Source: Parascedosporium putredinis (lineage: Eukaryota; Ascomycota; Sordariomycetes; Microascales; Microascaceae). Taken from it: 64,000 nucleotides of DNA. Below are positions 24,321-37,412 of the stretch, in pieces. Position 1 is the stretch's first letter. Every line of letters begins with the position of its first letter. The position numbers and the translations under genes are program-made. The stretch is from positions 2,356,001 through 2,420,000 of the forward strand of contig CASHTG010000017.1 of the NCBI GenBank assembly GCA_949357655.1, given 5' to 3'. The notes under the pieces are model-generated. The model was not told the origin of the DNA. It made no database searches and saw only the letters and a program-made list of their open reading frames with translations.

Positions 24321-25510
24321 AGGGTGAAAAGGGCCGCAGAATGCGGGGTGGGGTTGAAGAAGCACCGTAAGGACGGCGATGCTTGAGGGTGACGTGCAGC
24401 TACGGGCAGGGAAAGAGGGTCGGGTGTGATTTTCTTGTATAAGTTTTGTCAACTCTCTGCCGGATTCTCCTAGTTATGGCAGACGAGGCCTTTCACCGGG
24501 GAGGTGCTTGTCATATTTTACATTTCAATGTCGATTCTCTATTCTTCTAAACCCCCATTCTGCTTCTCTTCTTGGATCACTTCTTCCCCCAAAACCACCA
24601 CTTCCTCTATCGTCTCCTCCATCTCGCTCACTCCCCATGTAATAGAGAGCGAGTCCCGCCCAGAATTCTTGCCCATTTCGTGGATCGGCCTGGTCCCTGA
24701 TTCGTCATAGATATTTGGACCAGGTATTCACGTGCGAAAAGTGATAGTCGCACCACCCGGCCCCGATTTCCGGTCTGCGATGAAGATGGGATCTTTCTTG
24801 GGCTGTCTAATGGATGAATGATGACGATGTTGCTTTTCGACCTTGTTAGGCTAGCGGGAATTTCCTCCCATCTAATTGGTTCAAAAGCCAGCGAATCAAT
24901 GAATCAGCGGAGAGCGAAAGACCATTGACAACAACTTGAACTGGAATCTTTCGCCATTCATGTGACAACCCCACCTGCCTGGCGCAGGTGGACTCAGGTG
25001 TTCAGTTACGTGGGCGGGTTTGTTGCGTCGGTGGGGGAGCTTTTGCCCCTCAACTGGGTCGGAGAGCTCCTGGAGCCTAGTCAAGCCATCGTTTCGATCT
25101 CTCGGCGTCACCCACCATTTATCAGGCGGACAGAAAAGGAACGACTGAGTCCAAGTTTCTAAAGTGATTTGCCATTTCCTCCTCCCTCAGAGTTGCAGCC
25201 TTGCGTCTTGTAAGGGACAGCAGCTTCCACACCTTTCTCTTCCTGCCTACTTATCTCTCTTTCCTCGAACAAAGCAACCTTCAAGCATCCCGCTTCCATC
25301 GACGTCATTCCGCAAAGAACACACTTCCAGCGTCCACAACAATCAGCGACTATTTTTGACATCAATACGTTGGTTTGTTCGATAAAGCGAAAAGAATAAA
25401 TAAACCAGAAATAAAGGCTGCAAAACAATTACACCAAGGGGCATCGAACCCCTCCCCGAACCCAAACTCTCCCAAGCTACCAAACCTTCAAGCGAGAAGC
25501 AAAAGGAACC
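24321..25510. other. Intergenic region with Atg3 promoter and leader
   Basis: About 1.2 kb between two plus-strand genes. No coding frame supported. The last 300 bases are CT-rich and then A-rich up to the Atg3 ATG at 25511, consistent with a fungal 5' leader. Confidence 0.5.
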
Positions 25511-26823
25511 ATGAACTACATCTACTCCACCGTTAACACCCTCCGGGACCGGTACACGCCCGTCGCCACCACCTCTACATTCCGCAAGACGGGCGAGATC
25601 AACCCGAACGAGTTCGAAGAGGCTGGTGACTACCTCGTCTCCAAGTTCCCCACCTGGTCCTGGGGCGACGCCGACGACGAATCCCGCCGTGTTCCCTTCC
25701 TACCCCCGGGAAGCAGTATCTCGTCACTCGCAACGTCCCCTGCTACCGCCGCCTAGATGACGATTTTGCCGGCGATGCGGGGAGGGAGGAAGCTGTAGTT
25801 GGTGATGGCGACGACTTCAAGACCGGCGCCGCCGGCGGGCTAGTGCGGGCGGCGACGACGACGACGATGGCTGGTTGAGGACTGGCGGTCTAGCGAGCTC
25901 GCAGCCGCTCAAGGCGAGAGAGATTCGCGCGGTGGACGAGGCCGGCAACGTTGCCGAGGGCCAAGTGGTTGAAGACGACGAGATCCCGGACATGGAGGAT
26001 GAGGAAGACGATGATGCCATCATTAAGGACACCGGTGCCGAGAGCAAGAGCGGGTAAGTTCATCCTATTTCCCGTTTTTTCAGCCAGCTTCAGAACTTCA
26101 ATTCCTTTCTTGGAACCTACCGTTGCTAACACGATCGTCCTCTATCCAGTGGCCGGCGAACTTACAACCTCTACATAATGTACTCTCCGTACTATCGTAC
26201 CCCGCGTCTCTACCTCTCTGGGTATTCTCCCAACGGCCAGCCCCTACCTCCCAAGTTTATGATGGACGATATCGTCGGCGACTACAAGGACAAGACCGTC
26301 ACCCTCGAGGACTTTCCCTTCTTCGCCAACAACATCAAGATGGCTTCGGTCCACCCCTGCAAGCACGCCTCCGTCATGAAGACCCTCCTCGACCGCGCCG
26401 ACGCAGCCCTGCGCATCCGCAGGAGAAGCTCCGCGCCGCCGCCGCGGATCAGGGCTCTGCTACTGGCGCTGACACCCTCGTTGAAGAGGTGAAGAAGCTT
26501 GATGTCAAGGATGCCGAGGCAGAGGCAGACAAGGCGGAGGACTGGGAAGAGGTACAACAGAACGAGATTGATGATCAGGAGGTCGCCATTCGCGTCGACC
26601 AGTACCTAGTAGTATTTCTCAAGGTATGGCATGCATTATTCTTCCTCCCTTTCTTTCTTCCCTTTTCTTACATTGGTTTCCTCCCCTCCCTCCCACCTCT
26701 TCATTTACCCCCTTCTCCCACCTGTTCCTGGATGGGAAGTTTTTCGAGAGCTAACCAGGACCACGACAGTTTATGGCGAGTGTTACGCCAGGTATCGAGC
26801 ATGATTTCACGATGGGTGTTTAA
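25511..26823 (+). CDS. ATG3: Autophagy E2-like enzyme Atg3, three frameshifts
   Basis: Atg3 transfers Atg8 to phosphatidylethanolamine during autophagosome formation. Exons 25511-26053, 26150-26623, 26770-26823; introns 96 and 146 bp. Motifs: N-terminal MNYIYSTVNTLRDRYTP (membrane-sensing helix), FRKTGEINPNEFEEAGDYLV, KFPTWSWG, LVTRNVPCYRRLDDDFAG, an acidic disordered insert (EDDEIPDMEDEEDDD), YNLYIMYSPYYRTPRLYLSGY, and FFANNIKMASVHPCKHASVM with the catalytic Cys252 in HPC. The end is [26 protein letters not shown]. Single-base losses occur at 25711-25712 (AA), 25837-25839 (GGG) and 26422-26423 (GG). Allowing for them gives 357 residues, normal for filamentous fungi, with all splice phases consistent. 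The breaks are almost certainly sequence errors in a conserved gene. Confidence 0.95.
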
Positions 26824-27749
26824 GGCTTTTAGGGGACAAAGGAAACGAATATGGAAGGAAAGAAAAGAAAGAAAAGAAAGACAAAGAGGTGACGTTAACC
26901 AACTGACATGAGCGTCTGATGATTCTTCCACCTTCAAACAATTTCTTTATGTCAAGTTCAAATCGCTTCCCTCGACCTTCCTGTTACCTACCATATCTCC
27001 CAAATTAGATGTTTTCCTAGGTTTCCTCTTTTTGTTTCTTCCCAAGGCGCAAGGTGTTGCTCTCATTCCAACATTTTTGGGGCTGTTTTACTCTTGTTTT
27101 GTTCATGTTTCGAGGTCTATAGGGAATGAAGTTTATCTCCGGACTACGTGCAATCCATTCGCTTTTTGATGTTCCCTTTTTGTACCGATCTCGAATACGA
27201 TGATATTTGCACGTAACGACTTGATGTAGAGGCGCGTAAAAAGGTATATGCGGGGAGATACAAGCTACAAATCATCAAGAAAGTATCAAGACGGTCTTCA
27301 TTCAAAGTCGTGTATCTCTGGTATTGCTTCTAAACTGAACATGGCCTTTTGAGATAGAGTATAAGCGACTGGGTCTCGCTTCTTGCCTCATAGAGCCATT
27401 GTATAAAATTCCTTAGATCCCCACACCAAGAGCGGAGCCAGCAACCAGTGACCAGGAATGGCCACATGTAAACTAGTTGAAGAAGGACGCGCAAGCTCCG
27501 ATCCGAAAAGTATTGAACATAAAGTAAAATAAAAAGGAGCCCATCCTAGAGAGAGAGAGAGCAGAGGTGTTGCGTAGCCCACAAAGAAGTGTAGTAAAGT
27601 CAGGCAAAAACAAGGCCATGCACTGAAAAGTTCAAAGGAAAACGAAGAATAAACTCCCTTTGTTATCTATATTTTACTCCTGAAGCAACCCAAACGGATG
27701 AAGGATGGAAAAGATGGGGCGAGGGGGCAGAGTTGAAAGATTCGAGGTC
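26824..27749. other. Convergent intergenic region (3' flanks of Atg3 and Nvj2)
   Basis: About 0.9 kb between convergent genes, AT-richer than the coding regions, holding 3' untranslated sequence. A GAAA-type repeat lies at 26853-26882 and a GA repeat near 27549-27562. No gene seen. Confidence 0.55.
26853..26882 (+). repeat. GAAA/GAAAA microsatellite
   Basis: Short imperfect tandem repeat of GAAA and AAAAG units about 30 bases after the Atg3 stop codon, in its 3' flank. Confidence 0.7.
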
Positions 27750-30700
27750 TCAGAACAGATTAGTTTCTGCAATCACAGTAGCATTATTGTCCACTGCCTC
27801 GTCTTCAAATTTTAGATTATCGTCCATCCATCCCGAGTAACCGTCGTCTTCATCCTGCTGAAGCCTTGGAGTGTCCCCCTCCTCAGCAGTGGGTAGCAAG
27901 GAACTTGGGTGTGACCTAGGAGAGGATTCTCCGCTGCTAATATCACCGCCATCGTCAGCAACTGCAGTCTCCGTCGCTAGCGAAGAGGGCCCGCTATGTT
28001 CTTGCGTTCGTTCCGTCTTCTGCTCTACAGCTGGAGCCGATTTTCCCTGCTTCGTCGCCGTTTCGAGAGGAGGAAATACCTCGCCGGCAGGGGTCCCCGG
28101 CTCCGAGTCCGACGGGGCCGCAACGACTAACACGCTCTCTGAAACAGGCTGGTGCTGATCTTCTAAGCTCCCGTTCCTGCCTCTCCTTTTTGGCAGCGGT
28201 GGCACTGGAACGGGTCGCTTTGGAGGCGTGGTTTCCCGCTGTGGATTAGGCGACTTTTCTCGTTCCATCTGGGCCCTTTGTTCCCTGTCCGGGTTAGGGC
28301 TGTGCAGACTGCTTCCAGGCCACCACCGTTCAGGTAATAGTGGGGAGGCAACGTCTTCTTCCGTTGCAAGGGAATGGTAGTGGGCTTTTGGGACCGATCG
28401 GGTGGCGGGAGTGGTATTCCGATGGGCGGTAGGGGCGCCCTCTACCCATAGGCTGGCTCAGATCGACGTGCGAAGAGTGGCCGTCGCCATGGTTAGTGTG
28501 GTGGTTCTGTTTCTGCTGCTCGTTTTTGGCGTCCCTGTGGCGCTGCAACGCGTTGAGGCCCCATTGCCTTGCCTGGAGAGCTGCGTTGCTGACGGCGGCG
28601 AGCGTGTTGGTCTTGACAGTGGAGCCATTCGTGTGGGTGCTTGCCGAGGACGATGTTGCACTTCCAAGCGTTGCGCCTGTGTCCTCTCGGCGGAAGAATC
28701 CTCGTGAGATGGAGCCTGACCGGGCCGGCGTAATCTTGGGCTTTTCTTGGCTAAGAGAGTGACCACTGGCGAAGGACTCAGTCGACGAGGCCGTCCCCGG
28801 CGGTTTCCCAGTGGTTCCTTTGGTGTAGGAGTGGTATCGTCAAGGTGATACTGCTGGTGTGCGTTTGGGTTGGGGCCTACATCTTGGGGGATGATGATGT
28901 TGTTGCTGCTCCCTCTCCTTGCCGACATCTCCTCTCTCAGGGTCGTCGTGGATCGAGGTTCCGGAATGCGCCTTGGCAACAGGAGGTGGTGGTTTGATAG
29001 GGGAAGCTAGCGGTGACTCTGGTTTAGGGGAACTGGCGATAGCGGATAAAGTTTGGATGGCGGAGGAACTCGGCATCTCTCTAATGCCGACAGCATGCTC
29101 CGTCTTGGTCACTTCAGATGGAGCCGCCACATCGACTGGAGCTCTCGACGGGGCTGGCCACGCGTGCGCCACTGCCGGAGAGTGTTGTGGAGATTCGAAG
29201 CTCGTGGTAGAGGCTCTTGGGCTCCCGGCTCCGGACATGATGTTGAGCTTGCGACTAAAAAGACTCGCAGTGGGGCTCTTGGCTGATAGGAGGGAATCGG
29301 AATCTTCCTTCTCTATCATCGTCGGATGTTTTGGGTCGGACATGTCGAGCGCGTACTGAACATTATGACCATGCTCATCGCTGATGGTTGGCGCATCAAT
29401 CACATGCTCCGAAGGTGGCGAGCGGGACTCATTATCGGTGGCCCAGATGCCGCCACGCCATTTTTGTCTTCCGTGTCGAAAAAGGGGTGTCGTCCCAGAA
29501 GGGGAGCACGATAGTCTCCGCCACCACCTCCTTGATGCGGTTCTCAATTTGGCGAAGAATCATAGTGTACGTAATCTGGCGGGAGCTGACGACAGGCTCG
29601 ACGTGCATCTCCATCTTGGGCATGGTCTGGAAGGAGAACCAGAAACGGTTGCTCGGCGGCGCCTTGATTTTGAAAAGAGCTCGGCCCTCAATCTTGCGAA
29701 GGACGACGGCAAGAGTGAGATCGACCTCGCGCGCTTTGAAGCGGGTTCCTAGATCAATGCGTGCTGTTGTGGTAACCTCGATTCGGAAGTTACCGGTGTA
29801 TTTAATGTCCGCTTCTACTACGCATTCACCGTCCACGTTGAGCTCTCTGAGCTTCGGGTTTGAAATGAAAGGAGCCGAGTTACCCGTGTGGATATCACGG
29901 ATAACGATGTGAGATAGAAAGGAAGGACGTTTTACTCGAGAGATCTTCTTGGTAAGTTTCTCGCGAATGATATTCTCCAACTCGCAGGTTTTATACAAAG
30001 AGAGGAAGATCCTCCCGATAAAGGCATTGAGCCACCTAGTTTGCATGTGGTCCTCTGTCGAATGAAGTCGTTGAACAAGAGAGATGACGTCGCCCACTTC
30101 GTACTGGAGTGGGACAGGCGCCTCGGCGCTATCAGGCCCGAGTGATTGTTCTTTATTTCGGAGAAGTGCTAAGTAAAAGTCTTCCTTTGCGGAGCAGTTT
30201 TCGGAAAATAGATAAAATGGTTTGGAAGATAAGGCATCGGTGGCGGAAAGGTCGGGAATATCGCTTTTCTTCGAGAGACATATCGCGTTTCGTTTTATGT
30301 AAAGCTCCCCTTCCGGGGTAACGTCGCCACCGGAATATATACTGATGTCGTAGTGCGTGAGGGATATGACATGGCGAACTTCGAGCTGCTCCTCATCGTC
30401 AAAGAGCATGAGGTGTCCGTGTCTATGAGAGGATCGTTTTAGCATTACGCTCAGGACTCACCGCCAAAGAAGGCAGAATGGGAAGAATCCAAGAATCTCG
30501 GATAACTAGGCGGTCGATAATCGCGACGGCTCACATACCTGAGAGCAACGTAAAACACGTTCCCCGCCCTCTTGGGTCTCTGACTCCCTGCGCCACCGGC
30601 ATCTAATGGGCTTGCCGTCTGTTTCCTGTCGAATATGCTCTTGTACATAGTCTGGTAGACGCTCTGGCTCGGAGCAGCGACCGTGGCCGAGCCCACAGGC

Positions 30701-31022
30701 GTCTGTCTCTCGATTGGTTTTGCATTTATCCCCATGGGCGTGTACTCACGGCACACAGCAAAGTATCCAGCAGCCACATCCGGCTCGGTCGTCAGGCGGG
30801 ACTTGGCGCCCTCCTTCTTGGCGTCCTGGGCTTCTTTAAGGGCCGCGACGTCGTCCCCGGCTGCACAATGCCGTCGGCGCCATTCTCTCGACTCGCAACG
30901 TCGGGACTTGGTCGGTGTGGTAAATCCAAGTAGGCGTAGAGGAGCACGGCGGTCACGGCGAGCGGGAGGAAGGTCAATCCGCCGAGGAGGTAGGCAAACA
31001 GGAAGGACGTCCAACCAGCCAT
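27750..31022 (-). CDS. NVJ2: Nvj2/TEX2-like SMP-domain lipid-transfer protein, multiple frameshifts
   Basis: Membrane-contact-site protein that moves lipids from the ER (yeast Nvj2 at nucleus-vacuole and ER-Golgi contacts). Exon 1 31022-30539, intron 30538-30423 (116 bp, GTATGT...TAG), exon 2 30422-27750. Residues about 5-31 are a membrane anchor (SFLFAYLLGGLTFLPLAVTAVLLY). A PH-like domain follows at about 155-265 (GNVFYVALR-HGHLMLFDDEEQLEV ... KPFYLFSENCSAKEDFYLAL). The SMP domain spans about 288-475 (TRWLNAFIGRIFLSLYKT, LNVDGECVVEADIKYTGNFRI, RFWFSFQTMPKMEMHVEPVV, ENRIKEVVAETIVLPFWDD). The remainder is disordered, Ser/Pro-rich and acidic near the end. Single-base losses: 30854-30857, 29479-29483, 29461-29465, 28738-28740, 28432-28435, 28334-28335. 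At 28911-28913 the net shift is one gain or two losses. The total becomes 1053 residues. Confidence 0.9.
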
Positions 31023-32555
31023 GGCTCAAACCGCCACGAGGGCTTCTTCCAGACAAGGCGGGGCGGTTTCTGTCAGACAGGCAGCGACAAGCAGAGTCGA
31101 CATCGGTGGGGAGGCAGAAAGGAAGGTGGGGGAGGGCGGTCTATTTTTATTGTCGTGAAACCAGCGGGTTCAAAGCTTCGATGCTGGTCGGCTGCGGGGT
31201 GGCATGCCTGGACCTGGCGAGATCAAGACGGAGGGCCTAGGCGGAAAGGAAGAGGAAAGAAAATGCAGGTTTAGATAGGGGTGTTTGGAGGTGGAGATTA
31301 CCCTAAATTCCTCGTCCCGGTCAGTGAGTATTGAAGTCCGTGGGAGAATTCACGACGCCAAGCGAGAAAAGACGGCCAGGATCGTGTTCGATCCAAGTTG
31401 TTTCCCCATTAATATCAATGTGGCTACGTCAATGCTGGTGGAACGGCTAGCTGTTGCTGGAAGACGAGGTAACTTGTACCCCATAGTGTGGAGGCTAGTC
31501 TCCGCTTGGACAGGAATGGGAATTAAGCAGACCTCAATATTCATTCCAGAACTGTAAATTGATACTGTACACCCTAGTAACCAATACCAGTGACCATCAA
31601 CCTCCCGTGCCCCGTGCTTGCCGCCCTGTATTACTTTCTGAGGTGCCAGCCCCCGCCAAGAAAACTTTAGTCAGCGGCGTGAGAACCGCCGCCCATCACC
31701 CAAACGCAGCCAATGTTGAGGTGGAGCATCACCACATGTGTCCAGAACTTCGCGCCTCAATGTTTGTTTGCTCACCACCGCCGGATACAATCAATCACCG
31801 AGGGGATAGAGTGCTCATTATCATTTTCAGCTCGGGCTTCGGTGGGGAGTACCTCTTGCATTGGCGCATCGGTCTCGCCCCCCAACCTTGCCATCCCTCC
31901 ACATCGTTCGTATCATATTGTTCGTTGCGGACCCGGTCCAAGCCGGACTAGCCGAGAACGCTCCGGCCCGCGATAATCTCGGAATCGGTTGTGATACTCT
32001 CCACGTCCGGCGACGCATCCGGTAGCGCCAAACCTCATTTTCGTCTTTTTTTCTTGTTCTTTTTCTTTTTCTTCTTGAAATTCCTTCTTTTCCCCTACCT
32101 TTCCATTTGGGATAGAAAAAGAATATTATAAACAACAATAGGTTAATGCAGGGTTTGATAGGTGATTAAGTCAATTAGATTAAAGCGAGCCAAAGCTCAA
32201 AGATAAACAAGATAGAGAGATTATTCCCAGTTGTCCATAGGATTCTACATCTCCCTTTCCCTGAGGTGCTGCGGTTACCTCCTTCCCGACACTGCTTCGC
32301 GCTTGATTCCTCCCAAGCCCATTATTACCCTGTCGACTCCAATTCGAGATGAAAAGATGATGAAAGAAATCCGGCTCCCCAAGCCAATACTCGCCCATAC
32401 TCCATTTTTTGCCCGATCCCGGTGTGGTTCCCATTTATGTCCCGCAGATTCCCATTATGTTTTGTATCCAATTCGCCATCCTTGATCATCACAACCGTCA
32501 GCATTAAGCATCTGCGTACATTCCGTCTCTTTCTTGAAGTATACCGGTGCATCCG
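31023..32555. other. Intergenic region
   Basis: About 1.5 kb upstream of the Nvj2-like gene and downstream of the next minus-strand gene. A pyrimidine-rich run (about 32040-32100) is the only notable structure. No gene supported. Confidence 0.5.
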
Positions 32556-33340
32556 TTATCCTCTTGTCACCGCAACATGCTGGAGCTGCTGCGAATGACG
32601 ACGTCCCTTGAACGCCTCGAGCCTCCGACGGCCCAATGTCTTGGACTGTCTTCGCAGCCTGATGATCTCAGGCTCCGCCTTCTCCACAATCTCCACCACG
32701 ATTTCCTTCTCCTTCTCCTTTCCCTTCCTTTTTCCTCGGGATCTTGGTCTTCGACGTCGATCTGCGCGAGGATCTGGCCGTTGGAGACCACTTCCACGCA
32801 GAGAGCCTCTCCCTTGGGGACGGCAGCGTTGCCGGGCAGGTGCCACACCATTGTGTTGCCCACCATCTCCTCTGTTGCCGGTTCGATGACGGTTTTCGCG
32901 TCCTTCCTTTGGATTCGGAACTCGACCCGGTTCCGGATCAACGGGATGCCCGTAGGGCTGCCCTGCGCCATCTCGACCCGCAAGATGCCGCCAGCGCCGC
33001 GCTTGAGGTTCACGTCGACCTTGTTCAACCGCTCCCTCCACGTGACGAAAAGGATCTCGGTCGGGGCCACAATAGCCTCCATCTCGGCGCGCACCTTGGG
33101 CGCGAGCTCGCAGCGCGACAGCACAATAGTGCCCTGGACGCGTACGAGTTGGTGCTTCGGCTCGGCTCGGGCTCGGTCTTCCAGGTCCGCGAGCCTTCGA
33201 GAGGCCTAGGTCAAAGCCGATGACGGGCCGGGCGGTAGAGTACACGAGCTCTGGCTCGCTGTGTCGCCGAGGCTGGAGTGGAGACGAAGCGCGAGGGAAA
33301 GCGACCCTACAGGGCTCTCGGCGGGGACGTTGGGGAGCAT
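32556..33340 (-). CDS. Unrecognised protein of about 262 residues, frameshifted
   Basis: Single-exon minus-strand gene starting at the ATG at 33340 and ending at 32556. I do not recognise the family. The segment TARPVIGFDLGL is followed by a charged linker, then LVRVQGTIVLSRCELAPKV, EAIVAPTEILFVTWRERLNK, LRVEMAQGSPTGIPLIRNRV and MVWHLPGNAAVPKGEALCV. It ends in a Lys/Glu-rich helix (KEKEKEIVVEIVEKAEPEII) and a basic tail. Composition is protein-like throughout, and the alternating hydrophobic pattern suggests a beta-rich domain. Frame breaks: one lost base at about 33254-33264, one at about 32711-32735 in a purine run, and a net shift of two losses or one gain between about 33158 and 33203. 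Either reading yields a whole number of codons (262 or 263). The start may be further upstream. Real-gene confidence is moderate. Confidence 0.55.
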
Positions 33341-34393
33341 GCTTGTGTTAAAATCCCAGTCTCTCTTTCTCGTCCTTGTATTTTATTCTCAGTGTATTTG
33401 GTCAAGGGCAAACCAAAACTACCCACAGGCCGCGAATCACTCTCGAGAAGATAGGGTATCGTGATTATCGTATGCAAGAGAAGGAACGCGCTTTCGCCAA
33501 GCTTGAGGGATGGCTGCATGCAGGTATCTTGAACATGGATTGGTGTCAAGTAGCTGGAAAGAGCGTGATTCAGAATTCAAGGACCAGGTCGTGTCGGGGA
33601 TCTTGGAATGGGCCATAGAGGTATGGAGAGATGGGATTGCCAGTTGGATCTAGTCGAGCTCGTCAAGTTGGGGCATGGGTCCCCTTAATAATAATCCGTT
33701 TTCCTGCTCGTTTCCCAAGATGGAATCCCAGGCGTCTAATTCATGAAGTCCCCTCGTGGTCTTGACTCTTGACTCGGGATGGAAGCACTTACACACCCCC
33801 TCCTCAACCCCCTCCCCCACAGTCTTTGCTGTCAGTTATGGGAAGGATGAATCAGAGACGCAGCTTGGCCACCCGTTCATCTTGGATGCATGGGTCTAGA
33901 TGTATCGCCTGGAAGTATATTTCATCAAGTGGTTATTATATACCAACCCGAATGGCACGCCCCCTGTTCCCCATACCCCCATCTCACATCCTTGTACCCC
34001 CTCCCCAACTCAGGGTGACGAACGAAGTGGGTGTCTAAAACAACCGACTTCGCCTTGCCCCAAACTTCGTCAGTCACCAATAAAATCAAGGACTATTCAT
34101 GGGCATCGCCGATCTGGGATTCTAGTTTCCTCTAATACTTTCTGTTTCTTTTCTGGCTGGTGTCTGTTTTTATTCTCCTTTTATCGTTACTTCCTCGACC
34201 TATCCACCCTTTCTTTTTCCCTATGCCTACTTACATGATTTCTCACAAAGTAACGTGTCTCCCATCGGGCTATTCCCCACGTCGCTGTTTTGACTCGTGC
34301 AGCACACACCACAAGCCAAGGCGCTCAATAATACACTGAGAGCCTCCTTTGAACCTTTGTTTTTCTTTTTTTCTTCTCTAATTCGGGCCCCTT

Positions 34394-34540
34394 ATAGAAA
34401 GCCAAAAGAGAGAAGAGAAAAGAAAAGAAAAAAGAGAAAAAAAAAGAGAAAAAACAGGAAAAAAAGAAAAAAGAGAGAGAGAGAGAGAACAGAAAAGAAC
34501 AAGTAGACATCATGAAAAAGAAGAAAAAGAAAAAGAAAGC
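34394..34540 (+). repeat. Homopurine tract with GA microsatellite
   Basis: Long run of AAAAG/AAAGA units including a GA dinucleotide repeat at about 34473-34490. It produces an artefactual Lys/Arg/Glu-rich frame on the plus strand and a Phe/Ser-rich frame on the minus strand. Confidence 0.8.
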
Positions 34541-37097
34541 GATGTTTCTGGAGCCCCCTTTGTGGCAAAGACCGGGGAACGAAGCCGGCGATTTAGTTCC
34601 CGCCGGTCCCATCTTGCCGTGTTTCGGTAGGCTTCAAAAACGAACGCCAACATACAACATAAAGAGAACTTACCGGCACGACATCAAGGCAGAGAAGACT
34701 CAAGAAGTAAAGGGACCGTTAGAAGGGGGAATAAAGGAAACATACGCAGGAAACATACGCGAATGAAAGAGTATAACGCTACTTACCGGAAGGAGTTGAA
34801 GAGGGAAGAAAGGAAGAAAAAGAAATGAAAACAGGGAAACCCGAAAGGATCAGAGACGGCAAGCTATAAAATTGAAAATGGTGTACACTAACAAGGCGTC
34901 AGCCCCGAGCCCAAGTCCCCTAGGTTAAAATCAAGAGGTAGAAAAGCAAACCCCAGAAAAAGAAACAAGGGCAAGCAGGCCTGTTCCTGTCCCGTGGTGC
35001 CCCCTATCACGACACGACAGCTTGATGTGCCGGGGATGCCGCTCCGGGAGAGCCGAGTAAAGCCACAGGCGCTCTTGAAATACCCCAGCTTTCGTTTTGG
35101 GGCGATCGCATGGAAAAGCAACGACAAGGGGAATAGGGCTCGATCTCGGCGTACTACTTTTGTGGTGGAGTATGAGGGGAGCGAAGTGGGATGGGGAAAG
35201 GGGGAGGAAGCTGACGGCCCCTGCAGCCACAAACGGGATGGAGTCAAGGACGTGTCACATTTTTGTGCATCCTAACTTCATGAAGTGCGGTGCAATGTTC
35301 TTGTCTTGCAAATGGAGCTCTGGGGAGGATCTGGTGGAAGTAGTGAGAAAGGAAAAGAAAACAAGACTTTTCGTACCTTTCCGCTCTAGTTAGCTCACTT
35401 CTCCACACTAGGAGACATGGATGAGACTCTCCACCAAATTCTAAACCGGGTAATAGCGTTATCTCCAAACCTGGGGAACGGCGAGCTACGAAGTAGGTGG
35501 TGGAAACGGCTGCTCGTCTCCGCTAGGAAGGGGTTTGACAAGAAGAAGGGGGCATCCATCCATGTATCTGGTGTCTACCATGTTCGTGTCAGTACGCGTA
35601 CTCAGTCTTGGTACCTTTCGAGTCATCAGCAGGGAAAACATCAAGGCAAAGTGGAGATTGAAATTACCCACCTCTCCTCTCACTTCCCACAAGAACAGTG
35701 CTGGCGACCCCGTCCCGTGGTGCAACTGCAATCATTGACGACTGGGGGCGGGGGATCTCCAATTATTGAGTCGCCGTGGATTCTTCGGCCTGCAGACGGC
35801 TTCTTTGCATTGGGTTCCGCGGCACCGTTCAAGGCTGCAGCCCAAAAGCGACCAGCTCAAAAGTAACGAGAACACCATCAAGCTGGACCGGACCGCTCGG
35901 TGCTCGATGCTGCATCCCTCTCATACAAGCATGTGGCAGCTGGGCTCCCAAGCCAATTTTTCAGACGAGGGGAACTAAAATGGTAGTACAATAGTGTATA
36001 TCAGAAATGAGGGCTCCTGATAATCGCGTACTTCCTACCTGCATAGCACCAGACTTCAGACGTAGTCCGTCTGCTGGCGCGGACAGGGGTCCCCGAGAGA
36101 GCCCGAGACATAGCGGGGAGTGTCTCGCAATGCTTGGGGCCGACGTGTACGCATCGTGGGTACTGGTATGAGGCGAAGGATCACCAAACATGGAGTGTTC
36201 TGCATCAAAGGTATGAGTTGACGATCGGAATTGTGACCGATCCATCTGCGATGATAGGGCTGCGCTGGGCGTCTGCGCAGGAGCAATACTCATGTGGCCG
36301 GTGGCTTCGCACACTGCCACATCAGTCTTGCCCTCGGGGCATACACCCATGTAAATGTAACGTTCGATCTCCTCGGGCCCCAAATTCCGTTGCGTCCAAA
36401 GCCCCCGGCAAAGGAGGCCGAGAGGGCGGCACAAGACCAGAGCTGATGGCGGCGGGCAACCGGCCTCAGGTACTCATCTTCTTGCGAGCAATTTCCTCCA
36501 GATCAGGTATTGCTACTCGCTATGTTGGGCGGTGGTACGAATCGTGGATGTATGCCCAGTGCTGGCGCGCCGCTGGCGTTGACGCTTACCACAAAGAAGA
36601 AACACAACCACGCGTTGCATGAGGGGTGGGCAGCATTCCATGGGTTGATGCCCATGTAAACTCAACCAGCCATGGTTAGTGTAAATTCTTTCACGGTTGC
36701 AAGACTGAAATCCGCAAAGGAATACGTGAGCCGCGCAAGGCACAGGATTCCTGATACAAACTTGTCGCTGACCCAGCTAACCATGCTTCGTGAAGCCCGC
36801 TTGCAACTTCCCCAGCCTCGCTTGTCATCCACAGAGATCACCCATCTTCACACCATGGGGCTCATGATTGATCAGTGCTCAGCGGGATCGCTTCCTAGCT
36901 TCAATCTTCATGGAATTGCTTCTTCCCTAGAAGTGCGGGAGACCAGGGTATCGAGACAGCAGGGGTCATGGAGAGACATGGCTGTCTGCTCGTTGCTTTT
37001 GGAAATCGACTGAGATGGAACTCGTGATGGCACATTATTGGACCACTTTCCGCGCAACGGACAATCCCAATTCCTGTGCCAGAGATGGCGATGACGA

Positions 37098-37203
37098 CTG
37101 GAAAACAGAAGAAAAAAGGAGAAAAGAAGAAGAAGAAGAAAAAGGGGAAAGGAAAAGAAGAAAAAGAAGAAGAAAAAAAAAAAAAAAAAGAGAGAAAAGA
37201 GTC
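37098..37203 (+). repeat. Homopurine tract with poly-A core
   Basis: AAG/AAAAG units with an uninterrupted run of about 18 A near 37172-37190. Low complexity; no coding meaning. Confidence 0.8.
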
Positions 37204-37400
37204 ACTAGGCGTACGAGGACCAAGGTAGCCGGCAGTGTAATAACAATTTCCCAAGGTTCTTTCCGCACACCCCTCCCCGTCTCCTTCTTCCTTATGCCCA
37301 GTCTGTGGAGTGCACATCTACATGCATCCATTGCCTTCAAGGTTGCGCTCTCCTAGTGGGAGATGATAAAGACAAGGAGATATCCGGAGATAGATTGAAA

Positions 37401-37412
37401 CATCCATGGATC
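37401..37412 (+). repeat. CATCCATGGATC motif, copy 2
   Basis: Exact copy of the 12-base motif, 146 bases before copy 3. Confidence 0.6.

Noticed and set aside
24012..24452. Minus-strand frame of 146 codons
   Set aside because: Antisense to the last exon of the alpha/beta hydrolase; no protein-like motifs.
32744..33223. Plus-strand open frame of 159 codons
   Set aside because: It is antisense to the better-supported minus-strand gene and is rich in His, Asp and Leu as expected for a mirror frame of coding DNA.
34297..34506. Lys/Arg/Glu-rich plus-strand frame ending in a basic repeat
   Set aside because: Product of the purine tract and GA repeat; no start context or homologous character.
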